Shown here piece after piece: positions 45,796 through 53,878 of a DNA stretch of 64,000 bases (within the stretch, counting starts at the first letter, position 1; each line of letters starts with the position of its first letter). Position numbers and translations under genes: made by a program. This DNA is from Actinomycetes bacterium. Its GTDB lineage: Bacteria; Actinomycetota; Acidimicrobiia; Acidimicrobiales; GCA-2861595. The stretch spans positions 19,923 to 83,922 of the forward strand of contig JAHFUS010000006.1 of the NCBI GenBank assembly GCA_023264975.1, read 5' to 3'. The notes beneath the pieces are model-generated. The model did not search any database. It saw nothing but the letters and a program-made list of their open reading frames with translations, and was not told the origin of the DNA.

Positions 45796-47121
45796 TCAGG
45801 CCGCCTGGCCGGCCGCCTGAATGGCCTCGACCGCCCGCTGCGCACCTGCTGCCTGCCGGCGCCGCAGGCTGGGCATGCCGAGGGCGACCAGGGCCACGAC
45901 CAGGCTGGCGGTCCCGCTGAGCGCCAGGCCGGAGCGCGCCCCCCAGTGCTCCGACACGAAGCCGAGCAGCGGACCCCCGAGCGGCGTGGTGCCGAGGAAC
46001 ACCAGTCCGTAGATGGCCATGACCCGTCCCCGCATGGCGGGCGACGAGTTGAGCTGCAGGGTGGCGTTGGCCGTGGCCAGGAACAGCATCACCGAGACGC
46101 CCACCGGCACGAGCAGCACGGCCACGGTGGCCGCGTTGGGTGCGCCGGCCGTGGCCAGCGTGAGGACGCCGAAGGCGACGCCCGACCCCACCAGCCGGGC
46201 GCGGGTCGGCCTGGCGCGGGAGGCGGCGAACAGGGCGCCGAGCAGCGAGCCCAAGGCCATGACGCCGGTGAGGAGGCCGTAGAGGGGGGCGCCGCCGTGC
46301 AGCGTGTCGCGGGCCAGCAGGGGCAGCACCACGGCGAAGTTGAAGCCGAAGGTGCCCACGACCGCCACGAGGATCAGCGGTGACCGCAATTCGGGGGTTC
46401 GCCACACGTGGCGGAGCCCCTCTCGGATCTGCCCGGGCCGGCGGCCGCAGTCGTCGTCGACCGCCGTGGTGCGGTACAGCTCGGCCGGGCGCATGGCCCG
46501 CAGGGCGGCGATGACCACCACATAGGACACGGCGTTCACCAGGAATGCAGGTGCCACGCCGGCCGTGGAGATCACCACGCCGGCGGCGGCGGGGCCGACG
46601 AGCCGGCCGGCATTGAACATGGCGCTGTTGAGGCCGACGGCGTTGGGCACCTCGTCGGGCCCGACCATCTCGGTGACGAACGCCTGCCGGGTGGGCATGT
46701 CGACGACCTGCACCAGGCCGAGGGCGAAGGCGAGCACATAGACCATCCACAGCTGGACCACGTCGGTGACGACCAGCGTCCACAACGTCAGGGCCAGGAC
46801 GGCGGCCACCGCCTGGGCGGCGATGAGGACCTGGCGCTTGTCGAAGCGGTCGGCGATAACGCCGCCCCACATGCCGAACAGCAGCATGGGCAGGAACTGG
46901 AGCGCGACAGTGAACCCGAGGGCGGTGCCGCTGTCGGTGAGCGTGATCACGAGCCAGCTCTGTGCCACCTGTTGCATCCAGGTGCCCGACACCGACACCA
47001 GCTGGCCGGTGAAGAACAGGCGGTAGTTGCGGACCCGCAACGAGCGGAAGGTGCGCCGGGTGGCCTTGCCGACCGCTGCACGAGCTCCGTCGTCGCCGAA
47101 CGGGCTCCGGGTCAGGCTCAT
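45796..47121 (-). CDS. MFS transporter, EntS/MFS_3-like
   Basis: 441 residues with 12 predicted helices. The opening FRSLRVRNYRLFFTGQLVSV is typical of this exporter subgroup. The first membrane segments contain SGTWMQQVAQSWLV and LLFGMWGGVIADRFDKRQVLI, with the DRxDKR loop-2 motif. The second half has MRGRVMAIYGLVFLGTTPLGGPLLG. It is likely a proton-coupled exporter of small hydrophobic compounds. ATG 47121 overlaps the stop of the MarR gene by four bases, so the pair forms an operon of regulator then pump. Confidence 0.9.
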   Translation of the reverse strand: MSLTRSPFGDDGARAAVGKATRRTFRSLRVRNYRLFFTGQLVSVSGTWMQQVAQSWLVITLTDSGTALGFTVALQFLPMLLFGMWGGVIADRFDKRQVLIAAQAVAAVLALTLWTLVVTDVVQLWMVYVLAFALGLVQVVDMPTRQAFVTEMVGPDEVPNAVGLNSAMFNAGRLVGPAAAGVVISTAGVAPAFLVNAVSYVVVIAALRAMRPAELYRTTAVDDDCGRRPGQIREGLRHVWRTPELRSPLILVAVVGTFGFNFAVVLPLLARDTLHGGAPLYGLLTGVMALGSLLGALFAASRARPTRARLVGSGVAFGVLTLATAGAPNAATVAVLLVPVGVSVMLFLATANATLQLNSSPAMRGRVMAIYGLVFLGTTPLGGPLLGFVSEHWGARSGLALSGTASLVVALVALGMPSLRRRQAAGAQRAVEAIQAAGQAA

Positions 47122-47585
47122 TCGGGCACGTCCAGCAGGTGTTCGAGGGCGTCGACGGCAGCGGCCAGGGCGGCTCGGTCGTCGGCGCCGAGTGCGCTGA
47201 GGCGGGCAGCCAGGTAGGCGTCCTTGCGGTGGCGGCTGCGGTCGACGAAGCGCTGCCCGGCGTCGGAAACGGCCACGCGCGACACCCGGCGGTCGGTTGG
47301 GTTCACGGCGCGGGAGACGAGGCCAAGCCCCTCCAGCGACGCGACGATGCGAGTCATGGTGGGAGGCTTCACCCGCTCGGCGGCCGACAGCTCGCCCAGT
47401 GTCAAGGGGCCGCAGTTGGCCAGCGACGCCAGTGCCGAGAGCTGCGAGGCCGAGACGTCCGTGTCGGCCTGCTGGCGCAGGCGCCTGGCCAGGCGCATCA
47501 CGGACAGCCGCAGGCGGGCGGCCAGCTCGGCGCCCGCCTCGTCAGCGCCCGTCGCGTCCGGCTCCACGGAGGTCATGCGTCCCAT
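47118..47585 (-). CDS. MarR-family transcriptional regulator
   Basis: 155 residues. Winged-helix features: LRLSVMRLARRLRQQADTD, LSALASLANCGPLTLGELSA, recognition region AERVKPPTMTRIVASLEGLGLVSR-like, and wing NPTDRRVSRVAVSDAGQRFV with the conserved DRR. The C-terminal helix makes the dimer. It is upstream of and overlapping the MFS exporter gene, so it probably represses that operon until a toxic ligand binds. The 128 bp upstream contain its presumed operator; no clear palindrome was found. Confidence 0.92.
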   Translation of the reverse strand: MGRMTSVEPDATGADEAGAELAARLRLSVMRLARRLRQQADTDVSASQLSALASLANCGPLTLGELSAAERVKPPTMTRIVASLEGLGLVSRAVNPTDRRVSRVAVSDAGQRFVDRSRHRKDAYLAARLSALGADDRAALAAAVDALEHLLDVPE

Positions 47586-47713
47586 GCTGCATCCAACTCC
47601 TTAGCAATGCGAACTATTTCCGCGACCGGCAGGTTTCTACAGGCGCCCGGTGACCATGCCGAAACCACTCTCGGTGGTCAGTTCCGGCCCCCGAGGAAGA
47701 AGGGAGGCCGTAC

Positions 47714-48121
47714 ATGGCAGACGATGTGCCCCATTCGACGGAGACGCTGGGCCTGCTGCGGGTGCTCCTGGTCGATGACGATCCGGACATGCGCGGCCTG
47801 CTCGTGCTCATGCTGGCCGAGGACGGGCGCTTCGCCGTCGTGGGCCATGCCTCCGACGGTGCCGAGGCCGTGCGCCTGGCCGTCTCCGAGCAGCCGGACG
47901 TGGTCGTCCTCGACCTCCAGATGCCGGGCATGGACGGGCTGACCGCGCTTCCGCTACTGCGCGAGCGACTGCCGCACGCCCGCATCGTCGTGATGTCGGC
48001 GTTTCCCGACCCGCTCACCCTCGCGGACGCCATGCGACGCGGTGTGGACGGGTACATCGACAAGAGCCGAACATGGTGCGAACTGGTTCCCACACTCGAA
48101 GGGCTCTGCGCCCTGGTGTGA
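47714..48121 (+). CDS. Single-domain response regulator
   Basis: 135 residues, receiver domain only. Acidic pair in VLLVDDDPDMRG (about 18-25), phosphoacceptor Asp in DVVVLDLQMPGMDG (about 62), Ser in VVMSAF, and Lys in VDGYIDKS. There is no output domain and no histidine kinase nearby, so it probably acts by protein-protein contact, or as a phosphate sink, with a kinase encoded elsewhere. Confidence 0.92.
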   Translation: MADDVPHSTETLGLLRVLLVDDDPDMRGLLVLMLAEDGRFAVVGHASDGAEAVRLAVSEQPDVVVLDLQMPGMDGLTALPLLRERLPHARIVVMSAFPDPLTLADAMRRGVDGYIDKSRTWCELVPTLEGLCALV

Positions 48122-48202
48122 CGTCCGGCAGGGAAGCAGGCGACGTGTCCTGGCCGCCCTTTCCCACCCGCCTCCGTGGGCCAGCGGTGGTCGCCCGGTA
48201 GC

Positions 48203-49648
48203 ATGCGCGGCGTGGCGGTCAGGCTCCGATTCTCGCCGTCGCCCACGGGGTACTTCCACGTCGGTGGAGCCCGCACCGCCCTGTACAACTGGCTCGAGGC
48301 CCGTCGCCAGGGCGGCACCTTCATCCTGCGTATCGAGGACACCGACACCGAGCGCAATCGCCCGGAATGGGTCGACGGGATCCAGTCCGCCATGCGGTGG
48401 TTGGGCCTCGACTGGGACGAGGGGCCCTACTTCCAATCGCTGAGGGCGCATCTGTACGAGGCGGCCGCCGCCAAGCTGATGGTCGGTGGGCAGGCGTACT
48501 GGTGCGACTGTACGCGCGAGGTGGTGCTGGAGCGCACAAGGGGAAACGCCATCCCCGGCTACGACGGCTTCTGCCGTGACCGCGACCTGGAGCCGGGCGC
48601 CGGCCGGGCCCTGCGCTTCCGCGTGCCCGAGGAGGGATCGACCACGGTGGTCGACATCATCCGGGGGAGGCCCACATTCGAGAACGCCACCATCGAGGAC
48701 TTCGTCATCGTGCGCTCGAACGGCACGTCCCTGTTCGTGCTGGCCAACGTGGTGGACGACGTCGACATGGGCGTCACCCACGTGATCCGGGCCGAGGAGC
48801 ACCTACCCACCACGCCGAAGTACCTGCTACTGCACGGCGCGTTGGCCGGCGGTGTCGACTTGCCCGTGTTCGCCCACGTGCCAGTCCTGGTGGACGAGCG
48901 CCGCAAGAAGCTGTCCAAGCGCACCCACCGGGTGGCGCTCGAGGACTACCGGGAACAGGGCGTCCTCCCCGAGGCCATGCGCAACTACCTGGTCCTGCTG
49001 GGCTGGGCGCCCGGCGGCGACCGGGAGGTGCTGACGCTGTCGGAGATGGTCGAGGAGTTCCGGCTGGAGGACGTGAACTCGTCGCCCGCCTTCTTCGACG
49101 AACGCAAGCTGCTGCACTTCAACGGCGAGTACATACGGGCGTTGGACCCGGATGCCTTCGTGGCCCGGTCGGCTCCCTTTCTCGAGCAGGGGGGATGGGC
49201 ACCGGACGACTTCGACCCGGCAGCCTTCGCGACACTCGCGCCGCTCGTGCAGGAGCGGGTCAAGACACTGGGTGAGGTCCCCGCCATGGTCGACTTCCTG
49301 TTCCAAGCTGAAGCGCCGATCGAGGCCAAGGCGTGGGAGAAGCGGGTGGTGCGGGGCGCCTCCGCCCGGGAGATCCTGGCCGCGGCCGTGGATGTCTACG
49401 GATCGGTGGAGTGGGATGCCGCGACCCTCCATGAGTCGACCGCCGACCTCGGTGACAAGCTCGGGCTGACCCTCGGAAAGGCCCAGTTCCCGATCCGGGT
49501 GGCGATCACCGGGCGCGATGTGGGCCCGCCGCTGTTCGAGTCGCTCGTCGTGCTGGGCCGGGAGCGGTCGATCCGGCGCCTGCGGACGGCGCTGGAGCGG
49601 CTCGACGCGGCCGGGCCGCCGGCCTCTCCCGACCGGCCGGCGGGGTAG
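48203..49648 (+). CDS. gltX: Glutamyl-tRNA synthetase
   Basis: Class I aminoacyl-tRNA synthetase, 481 residues. HIGH-type motif in FSPSPTGYFHVGGARTALYN (about 10-28), LRIEDTDTERNRPEWVDGI and the second signature KKLSKRTHRVALEDYREQG (about 237-255). An anticodon-binding helical domain lies at the C-terminus. ATG 48203 is preferred over GTG 48176. Since gatCAB is encoded here and no GlnRS is seen, this enzyme is likely non-discriminating and also charges tRNA-Gln with Glu for amidation. tRNA-Gln and tRNA-Glu genes lie 0.7-0.8 kb downstream. Confidence 0.96.
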   Translation: MRGVAVRLRFSPSPTGYFHVGGARTALYNWLEARRQGGTFILRIEDTDTERNRPEWVDGIQSAMRWLGLDWDEGPYFQSLRAHLYEAAAAKLMVGGQAYWCDCTREVVLERTRGNAIPGYDGFCRDRDLEPGAGRALRFRVPEEGSTTVVDIIRGRPTFENATIEDFVIVRSNGTSLFVLANVVDDVDMGVTHVIRAEEHLPTTPKYLLLHGALAGGVDLPVFAHVPVLVDERRKKLSKRTHRVALEDYREQGVLPEAMRNYLVLLGWAPGGDREVLTLSEMVEEFRLEDVNSSPAFFDERKLLHFNGEYIRALDPDAFVARSAPFLEQGGWAPDDFDPAAFATLAPLVQERVKTLGEVPAMVDFLFQAEAPIEAKAWEKRVVRGASAREILAAAVDVYGSVEWDAATLHESTADLGDKLGLTLGKAQFPIRVAITGRDVGPPLFESLVVLGRERSIRRLRTALERLDAAGPPASPDRPAG

Positions 49649-49658
49649 CGGGTCTGCG

Positions 49659-50345
49659 TTGCTGCGCCTGGCGGTGAAGGTGGCGGCCGGACTGACGGCC
49701 GTCATCGTCGTTTATCTGGCCCTCACGTTCATGCAGGTGGTGCGGGCGTCCGGTCGCGACCAGGCCCGCGGGGTGCAGGCCATCGTGGTGCTGGGGGCGG
49801 CCCAGTACAACGGCAGGCCGTCGCCTGTCCTGCGGGCCCGCCTGGACCACGCCGCCGACCTCTACGGCCGGGGCCTGGCAGCCAAGGTGGTGGTCACCGG
49901 GGGCAAGCAGGCGGGGGACAGCCTCACCGAGGCCGCCGTCTCGGCGAACTACCTGGCCCGCCACGGGGTGCCCGAGGGGTCGATCCTGCGAGAGGTCAAC
50001 GGGCGCTCGTCGTGGCAGCAGCTGGCGGCGGCGGCCTCGTTCCTCAAGAAGCGGGGGATCACCCGGGTCCTCCTCGTGTCCGACGGGTTCCACAGCGCGC
50101 GCATCGCCGCCATCGCCCACGAGCTTGGGCTCCAGGGCTACACGTCGCGGGCGACCGAGTCGCCCATCCACGGCGCCGCCGTCCTGCCCTACATGGTCAA
50201 GGAGACGCTGGCCGTGGCCGTCGGCCGCATCATCGGGTACCGGCGGGTGGCCGGCATCTCCACGGGAGCGACCCAGACGCTCGGTCCTGCGGTTCTGGGT
50301 TGGACGGCGAGAAGCGCTTGGCCGGGGATGGTGAGCACCGGCTAA
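49659..50345 (+). CDS. YdcF/DUF218-family protein, membrane-anchored
   Basis: About 228 residues. TTG 49659 or GTG 49674 could be the start; both are 10-25 bp after gltX. An N-terminal membrane helix (LAVKVAAGLTAVIVVYLALTF) is followed by a DUF218 domain: QAIVVLGAAQYNGRPSPVLRARLDHAADLY, split here by length, KVVVTGGKQAGDSLTEAAVSA, and the RVLLVSDGFHSARI strand. Relatives include SanA and YdcF, with a proposed role in envelope or nucleotide-linked chemistry that is not settled. Confidence 0.85.
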   Translation: MLRLAVKVAAGLTAVIVVYLALTFMQVVRASGRDQARGVQAIVVLGAAQYNGRPSPVLRARLDHAADLYGRGLAAKVVVTGGKQAGDSLTEAAVSANYLARHGVPEGSILREVNGRSSWQQLAAAASFLKKRGITRVLLVSDGFHSARIAAIAHELGLQGYTSRATESPIHGAAVLPYMVKETLAVAVGRIIGYRRVAGISTGATQTLGPAVLGWTARSAWPGMVSTG

Positions 50346-50361
50346 CCTCTGAGACGCCCGT

Positions 50362-50433
50362 TCGGGGGTGGTGTAATCGGCAACACGACAGGTTCTGGAC
50401 CTGTTTTTGGGGGTTCGAGTCCTCCCCCCCGAG
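50362..50433 (+). tRNA. tRNA-Gln(CUG)
   Basis: Full cloverleaf. The acceptor stem TCGGGGG/CCCCCGA is perfectly paired with discriminator G at 50433. The D stem is GTG/CAC. The anticodon stem ACAGG/CCTGT holds loop TTCTGGA with anticodon CTG. The T arm is GGGGG-TTCGAGT-CCTCC with one G-U pair. The 3' CCA is not encoded. Confidence 0.93.
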
Positions 50434-50460
50434 CTGACCGCCGGCGCCGCCGGCGGCCAA

Positions 50461-50533
50461 GGCCCCATCGTCTAGAGGCCTAGGACACCACCCTCTCAAG
50501 GTGGCGACACGGGTTCGAATCCCGTTGGGGCTG
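50461..50533 (+). tRNA. tRNA-Glu(CUC), integration site of the mobile element
   Basis: Acceptor GGCCCCA/TGGGGCT (G1-U72, usual for this tRNA), discriminator G. Anticodon stem CCACC/GGTGG with loop CTCTCAA gives anticodon CTC. T arm ACGGG-TTCGAAT-CCCGT. CCA is not encoded. The 3' part from 50493 on is repeated exactly at 60385, so the 3' half now present was probably brought by the element while restoring a functional gene. Confidence 0.95.
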
Positions 50534-50536
50534 CAA
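50493..50536 (+). other. attL: tRNA-proximal copy of the 44-bp att repeat
   Basis: Starts CTCTCAAGG in the anticodon loop of tRNA-Glu, contains GGGTTCGAATCCC, and ends CTGCAA three bases beyond the tRNA. Identical to 60385-60428; the bases before (CC against CA) and after (GC against AG) differ. Confidence 0.93.
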
Positions 50537-50594
50537 GCAAAACCGCAGTTGAGAGGCCATTTTGGCTCGGCTTGCTTGCTTTCGGTAGGCGGCT

Positions 50595-50638
50595 TTGCCA
50601 CTCTCTTGCCACTCCATCGAGTGGCGAAGGGAGTGGCA
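50595..50638. promoter_or_regulatory. Probable integrase arm-type sites, left end
   Basis: TTGCCACTC (50595-50603) and TTGCCACTCC (50606-50615) are direct copies 11 bp apart. GAGTGGC (50619-50625) and GGAGTGGCA (50630-50638) are the same motif inverted. The motif recurs twice near the right end (60258-60279) and lies just before the integrase start. This is the usual pattern of arm sites recognised by the N-terminal domain of tyrosine integrases. Confidence 0.6.
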
Positions 50639-50639
50639 C

Positions 50640-51812
50640 GTGCCCGGTTCCATGCGGCAGCGGGGTGAGTCCTGGGAGCTGAAGGTCTACCTCGGGCGGG
50701 ACGCTGTGACCGCCCGGAAGCGTTGGGCGTACCGCACGTTCCACGGCGGTAAACGTGACGCCCAGCGGGCGCTTACGGCGATGGTGGCCGAGGTCGACAG
50801 GGGCGGGCTGGCCCGTACCAGCGCCACCGTCGGCGAGCTGCTGGAGGAGTGGTTCGCCCATGCCGCCCCCTCGTTCTCACCGAAGTGCGTGCGGGAGACC
50901 CGCGGCGTGCTCGACCGGAACCTGCTGCCCTTCCTCGGCACGGTGCCGCTGTCCAAGCTCGGCGCCGCCGACCTGGACCGGTTCTACCGACGCCTGCGCG
51001 AGAAGGGCGGCCGGGCCGGGCGGCCGCTGTCGCCGGCCACCATCCGGCGTACGCACGGCATCATCCACCGGGCCCTGAACCAGGGCGTGCGCTGGGGGTG
51101 GCTGGCGCAGAACCCGGCGTCTGCGGCCTCGCCGCCCCGGGTTCCCACCCCCGACATCCACCCGCCGTCGCCGGTCGAGCTGGCCAAGCTGTTTGCGGTG
51201 GCCGGCGGCACCGACCCCGACCTGGCCGACTTCATCCTCCTGGCTGCCGCCACCGGCGCCCGGCGCAGCGAGCTGGTGGCGCTGCGCTGGTCGGACGTCG
51301 ACCTCGAGGCCGGACGACTCACCATCAGCCGGGCCATCGTGGCTGGCCCCGACGGTCTGGTGGCCAAGGACACCAAGACCCACGCCGCTCGCAATGTGTC
51401 GCTGGATGCCACGTGCGTCGCCGCCCTGGTGGCGCATCGGGCGCGGGCTTCCGAGCGCGCGTTCCTGTGCGGGGTCGAGCTGGGGCTGTCGGCCTACGTG
51501 TTCAGCGCCGCAGTGGACTGCACGACGCCCTGGTACCCCGACTCGGCGTCGCGGTCCTTCGCCCGGCTGTGCCGCCGGACCGGTGTCGACGGGGTCCGCC
51601 TGCACGATCTCAGGCACTACGTAGCCACCCGGTTGCTCTCGGCAGGGGTCGACGTGCGCACGGTGGCCGGCCGCCTCGGTCACCGTAACGCGGCTACAAC
51701 GCTCAACGTCTACAGCCACTTCCTGGTCGAGGCGGACCGGGACGCAGCCGACGTCCTCGGCCGCATCTTCGACGACGCCGTCGTCAAGGGCGAGGCGGAG
51801 GCCCGAACATGA
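50640..51812 (+). CDS. Tyrosine recombinase / integrase of the tRNA-Glu element
   Basis: Catalyses integration and excision at the tRNA-Glu att site. GTG 50640 with AAGGGAG upstream gives 390 residues. The N-terminal AP2-like arm-binding region (SWELKVYLGRDAVTARKRWA) leads to the SAM-like core-binding domain (TVGELLEEWFAHAAPSF, about 60-145). The catalytic domain follows, with Arg in TGARRSELVALRWSDVD (about 208), HxxR in RLHDLRHYVATRLL (about 322-325), His/Arg in AGRLGHRN, and nucleophile Tyr in TLNVYSHF (about 356). All catalytic residues are present, so it should be active. Its stop overlaps the next start. Confidence 0.95.
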   Translation: MPGSMRQRGESWELKVYLGRDAVTARKRWAYRTFHGGKRDAQRALTAMVAEVDRGGLARTSATVGELLEEWFAHAAPSFSPKCVRETRGVLDRNLLPFLGTVPLSKLGAADLDRFYRRLREKGGRAGRPLSPATIRRTHGIIHRALNQGVRWGWLAQNPASAASPPRVPTPDIHPPSPVELAKLFAVAGGTDPDLADFILLAAATGARRSELVALRWSDVDLEAGRLTISRAIVAGPDGLVAKDTKTHAARNVSLDATCVAALVAHRARASERAFLCGVELGLSAYVFSAAVDCTTPWYPDSASRSFARLCRRTGVDGVRLHDLRHYVATRLLSAGVDVRTVAGRLGHRNAATTLNVYSHFLVEADRDAADVLGRIFDDAVVKGEAEART

Positions 51813-52564
51813 GGTCCCGTCGAGATGCAGAGATGGCGAGCCGGCTGCCGCCGGTCGGGCATGATGCGATGGTGACGAAGCCTCGGATATCGATCCTCGA
51901 ACGGCCGGTCTACGGCGTCTCCGAGGCAGCGTCCATGCTCGGCCTTCGAGCGCCTCGCACCCGGGCCTGGCTCGACGGCTACACGCGTCACGGGGTCGTG
52001 TACCCGCCCGTGATCCGGCAGGAGCCGACCGGTGACGACACCGTTACGTGGGGCGAGTTCGTCGAACTGGGCTACCTGCGGAGCTACCGGAACAAGGGCG
52101 TGCCGCTCCAGCGGCTCCGGCCTGTCATCGACGAGCTCCGGCGCGAGTTCAACACGCCGTACCCCCTGGCGACGGCGAAGCCGTTCGTGCTCGGCAAGGA
52201 GCTTGTCCTCGAAGTCCAGGAGAAGAACGGCATCCCGCAGGCGATCGCCATCGTCATCAGGTCGGGGCAGCAGATCCTGCTCGCCGACGACGCCAGCCGC
52301 TTCTTGAAGAAGGTCGAGTTCGACCCGCCCGACCAGGGCGACGTGTGCCGGATGCATCCCGCCGGCCGGGCGTCGCCCGTGGTCATCGATCCCCTGGTCC
52401 GGTTCGGCCGGCCGTGTGTCCTTGGGGTCTCCACCGAGCGGCTCTGGGAGCTCTTCGACGCCGGCGAATCGGTCGAGGAGATCGCGGGCGGCTACGACAT
52501 GGCGAGCGAGCCGATCCGGGCCGCCATCGCGTACGAGGAGCAGCAGCGGTCACTGGCCGCGTAG
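51809..52564 (+). CDS. DUF433-domain antitoxin-like protein
   Basis: 251 residues from ATG 51809, overlapping the integrase stop; ATG 51869 would give 231. The N-terminal part (about 25-90) is a MerR-like helix-turn-helix (VYGVSEAASMLGLRAPRTRAWLDG, TWGEFVELGYLRSYRNKGV). The C-terminal DUF433 domain (about 180-245) shows SPVVIDPLVRFGRPCVLGV, STERLWELFDAGESVEEIAG and YDMASEPIRAAIAYEEQ. DUF433 proteins next to PIN-like genes are predicted antitoxins. Together with the next gene it forms a toxin-antitoxin pair that would stabilise the element. Confidence 0.85.
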   Translation: MRSRRDAEMASRLPPVGHDAMVTKPRISILERPVYGVSEAASMLGLRAPRTRAWLDGYTRHGVVYPPVIRQEPTGDDTVTWGEFVELGYLRSYRNKGVPLQRLRPVIDELRREFNTPYPLATAKPFVLGKELVLEVQEKNGIPQAIAIVIRSGQQILLADDASRFLKKVEFDPPDQGDVCRMHPAGRASPVVIDPLVRFGRPCVLGVSTERLWELFDAGESVEEIAGGYDMASEPIRAAIAYEEQQRSLAA

Positions 52565-52570
52565 CCGGAA

Positions 52571-52969
52571 GTGGCGGCCCGGTTCTTCGTCGACGAGAGC
52601 GACCTGGGCCTGGGCCGGGCGCTCGGTGAGCGACACGACGGCGTGGTCTTCCCCGGCCACGTCGACTTGCCGGAGGTCCCTCGGGGGACGCTGGATGACG
52701 AGTGGCTTCGTGTCCTCGGCACCAGGCGCCTCGTCGTTATCACCCGTGACCGGCGCATCCGGTACCGGCCCGTGGAACGGGAGATGTGGGTGGCACATCG
52801 CGTGCGCGGCTTCGTGCTGACAGGCACGGCCAGCCAGTCGACCGCTGACAGCCTCGGGCTCCTCGATCACCACTGGGCCCAGCTCGACGGCCTTGTGGAA
52901 TCGGAGCCCAACGGCCCGTGGATGCGGGCGGTCACCCAGGCAGGCCTGCGGCTCATCGATCTCGGCTGA
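52571..52969 (+). CDS. PIN-like (VapC45/DUF5615-type) toxin
   Basis: 132 residues from GTG 52571, 6 bp after the DUF433 gene. It begins RFFVDESDLGLGRALGER, with the Asp of the PIN-like strand. It continues with DDEWLRVLGTRRLVVITRDR, the acidic DDEW and the TRD motif, then RIRYRPVEREMWVAH. This matches the mini-PIN RNase fold seen beside DUF433 antitoxins. Predicted to cleave RNA when unneutralised. Expression would be coupled to the antitoxin by proximity. Confidence 0.82.
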   Translation: MAARFFVDESDLGLGRALGERHDGVVFPGHVDLPEVPRGTLDDEWLRVLGTRRLVVITRDRRIRYRPVEREMWVAHRVRGFVLTGTASQSTADSLGLLDHHWAQLDGLVESEPNGPWMRAVTQAGLRLIDLG

Positions 52970-53168
52970 GAACCCTGTCGGTCTCTCGGAGAAATCCGCG
53001 AGATGCCGCCTCCTGCAGCGGCCTTCCTGGACGTGAATTGGCTGACGACCACGTCGTCGGCTTCCCGCTGGCAGCAAGGTCGTCGAGGAGCCGACCCGAC
53101 CTGAGCGCTGACGCTCGTCGCTCCTCCTTCTCGCTGGCGCCGCACGCGCCTGTCACAGGAGGAACGAC

Positions 53169-53354
53169 ATGGATACCAACCGACTGACCCTCACCGTCGA
53201 GGAGGCGGCCCAGCTGCTGGGCATCTCCCGGGCCCTCGGCTACGAGCTTGTGGCCCGCGGCGAGCTGCCGAGCATCCGGCTCGGACGGCGAATCGTGATG
53301 CCCCGCCGGGCCCTTGACGCCCTACTGGAGCGCGCGTCGCTGGAGTCGGCATGA
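53169..53354 (+). CDS. Excisionase-like helix-turn-helix protein
   Basis: 61 residues from ATG 53169 with AGGAGG 9 bases upstream. It is a single MerR-like HTH_17/excisionase domain: LTVEEAAQLLGISRALGYELVARGELPSIRLGRRIVM, split here by length, with the ISR...YELV helix and the GELPSIRLG wing. In integrated elements this type either acts as a recombination directionality factor or activates transfer genes. The stop overlaps the next start (ATGA), linking it to the winged-helix and relaxase genes. Confidence 0.88.
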   Translation: MDTNRLTLTVEEAAQLLGISRALGYELVARGELPSIRLGRRIVMPRRALDALLERASLESA

Positions 53355-53878
53355 GCGCCCTTCGCGTCGACTCGGGTGCGTCGGCCTTGCGCCGCCGCCT
53401 CGGGCCGGTGCCGTGGTTCGTCCTGGAAGAGCTGGTCCTGCTGGCCGGCGCCGACTCGACGGTGGAGACCAGCGTCCGGGCGCTGGCGGCGAGCCTGTCG
53501 CTCAACAAGGACACGGTGGCACGGGCCCTCGGCCGCCTCCGGGACGAGGGCCTGGTGGCGGCCGAGCCCCAGCCCAACCGGGACGGGTGCTTCGGCCCGG
53601 CCCGCTACAAGCACGGCCCCGTCGCCGGCATCCAGTGCCTCGACGACGAGAAGACTTGCCCTCGCTCCCCTCGTCCCCCTCCCGTCCCGCCACCGGCAAC
53701 GAGCATCCAACTCAGCCTCATCGACGGCCCTCCCGCCGGCGACGACCGGCACCCCAGGTCGGAGAGCCCGACGACCCCTTGGAACGATGACGCACTTGCA
53801 CCAGGGGTGCAGGGCCATCCCGCGCCCGTCCCGCGGGACGCGCAGGACGCTGCCCGGACACGGTCGCAGCCATGCTGA
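53351..53878 (+). CDS. Winged-helix protein of the mobilization operon
   Basis: 175 residues. The first 90 form a helix-turn-helix/winged-helix: PVPWFVLEELVLLAGADS, SVRALAASLSLNKDTVARAL and GRLRDEGLVAAEPQPNRDG. The rest is Pro-rich and low in structure. It lies between the excisionase-like gene and trwC with overlaps at both ends, so it may help the relaxase at the transfer origin or regulate the operon. No family more specific than winged-helix can be given. Confidence 0.72.
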   Translation: MSALRVDSGASALRRRLGPVPWFVLEELVLLAGADSTVETSVRALAASLSLNKDTVARALGRLRDEGLVAAEPQPNRDGCFGPARYKHGPVAGIQCLDDEKTCPRSPRPPPVPPPATSIQLSLIDGPPAGDDRHPRSESPTTPWNDDALAPGVQGHPAPVPRDAQDAARTRSQPC

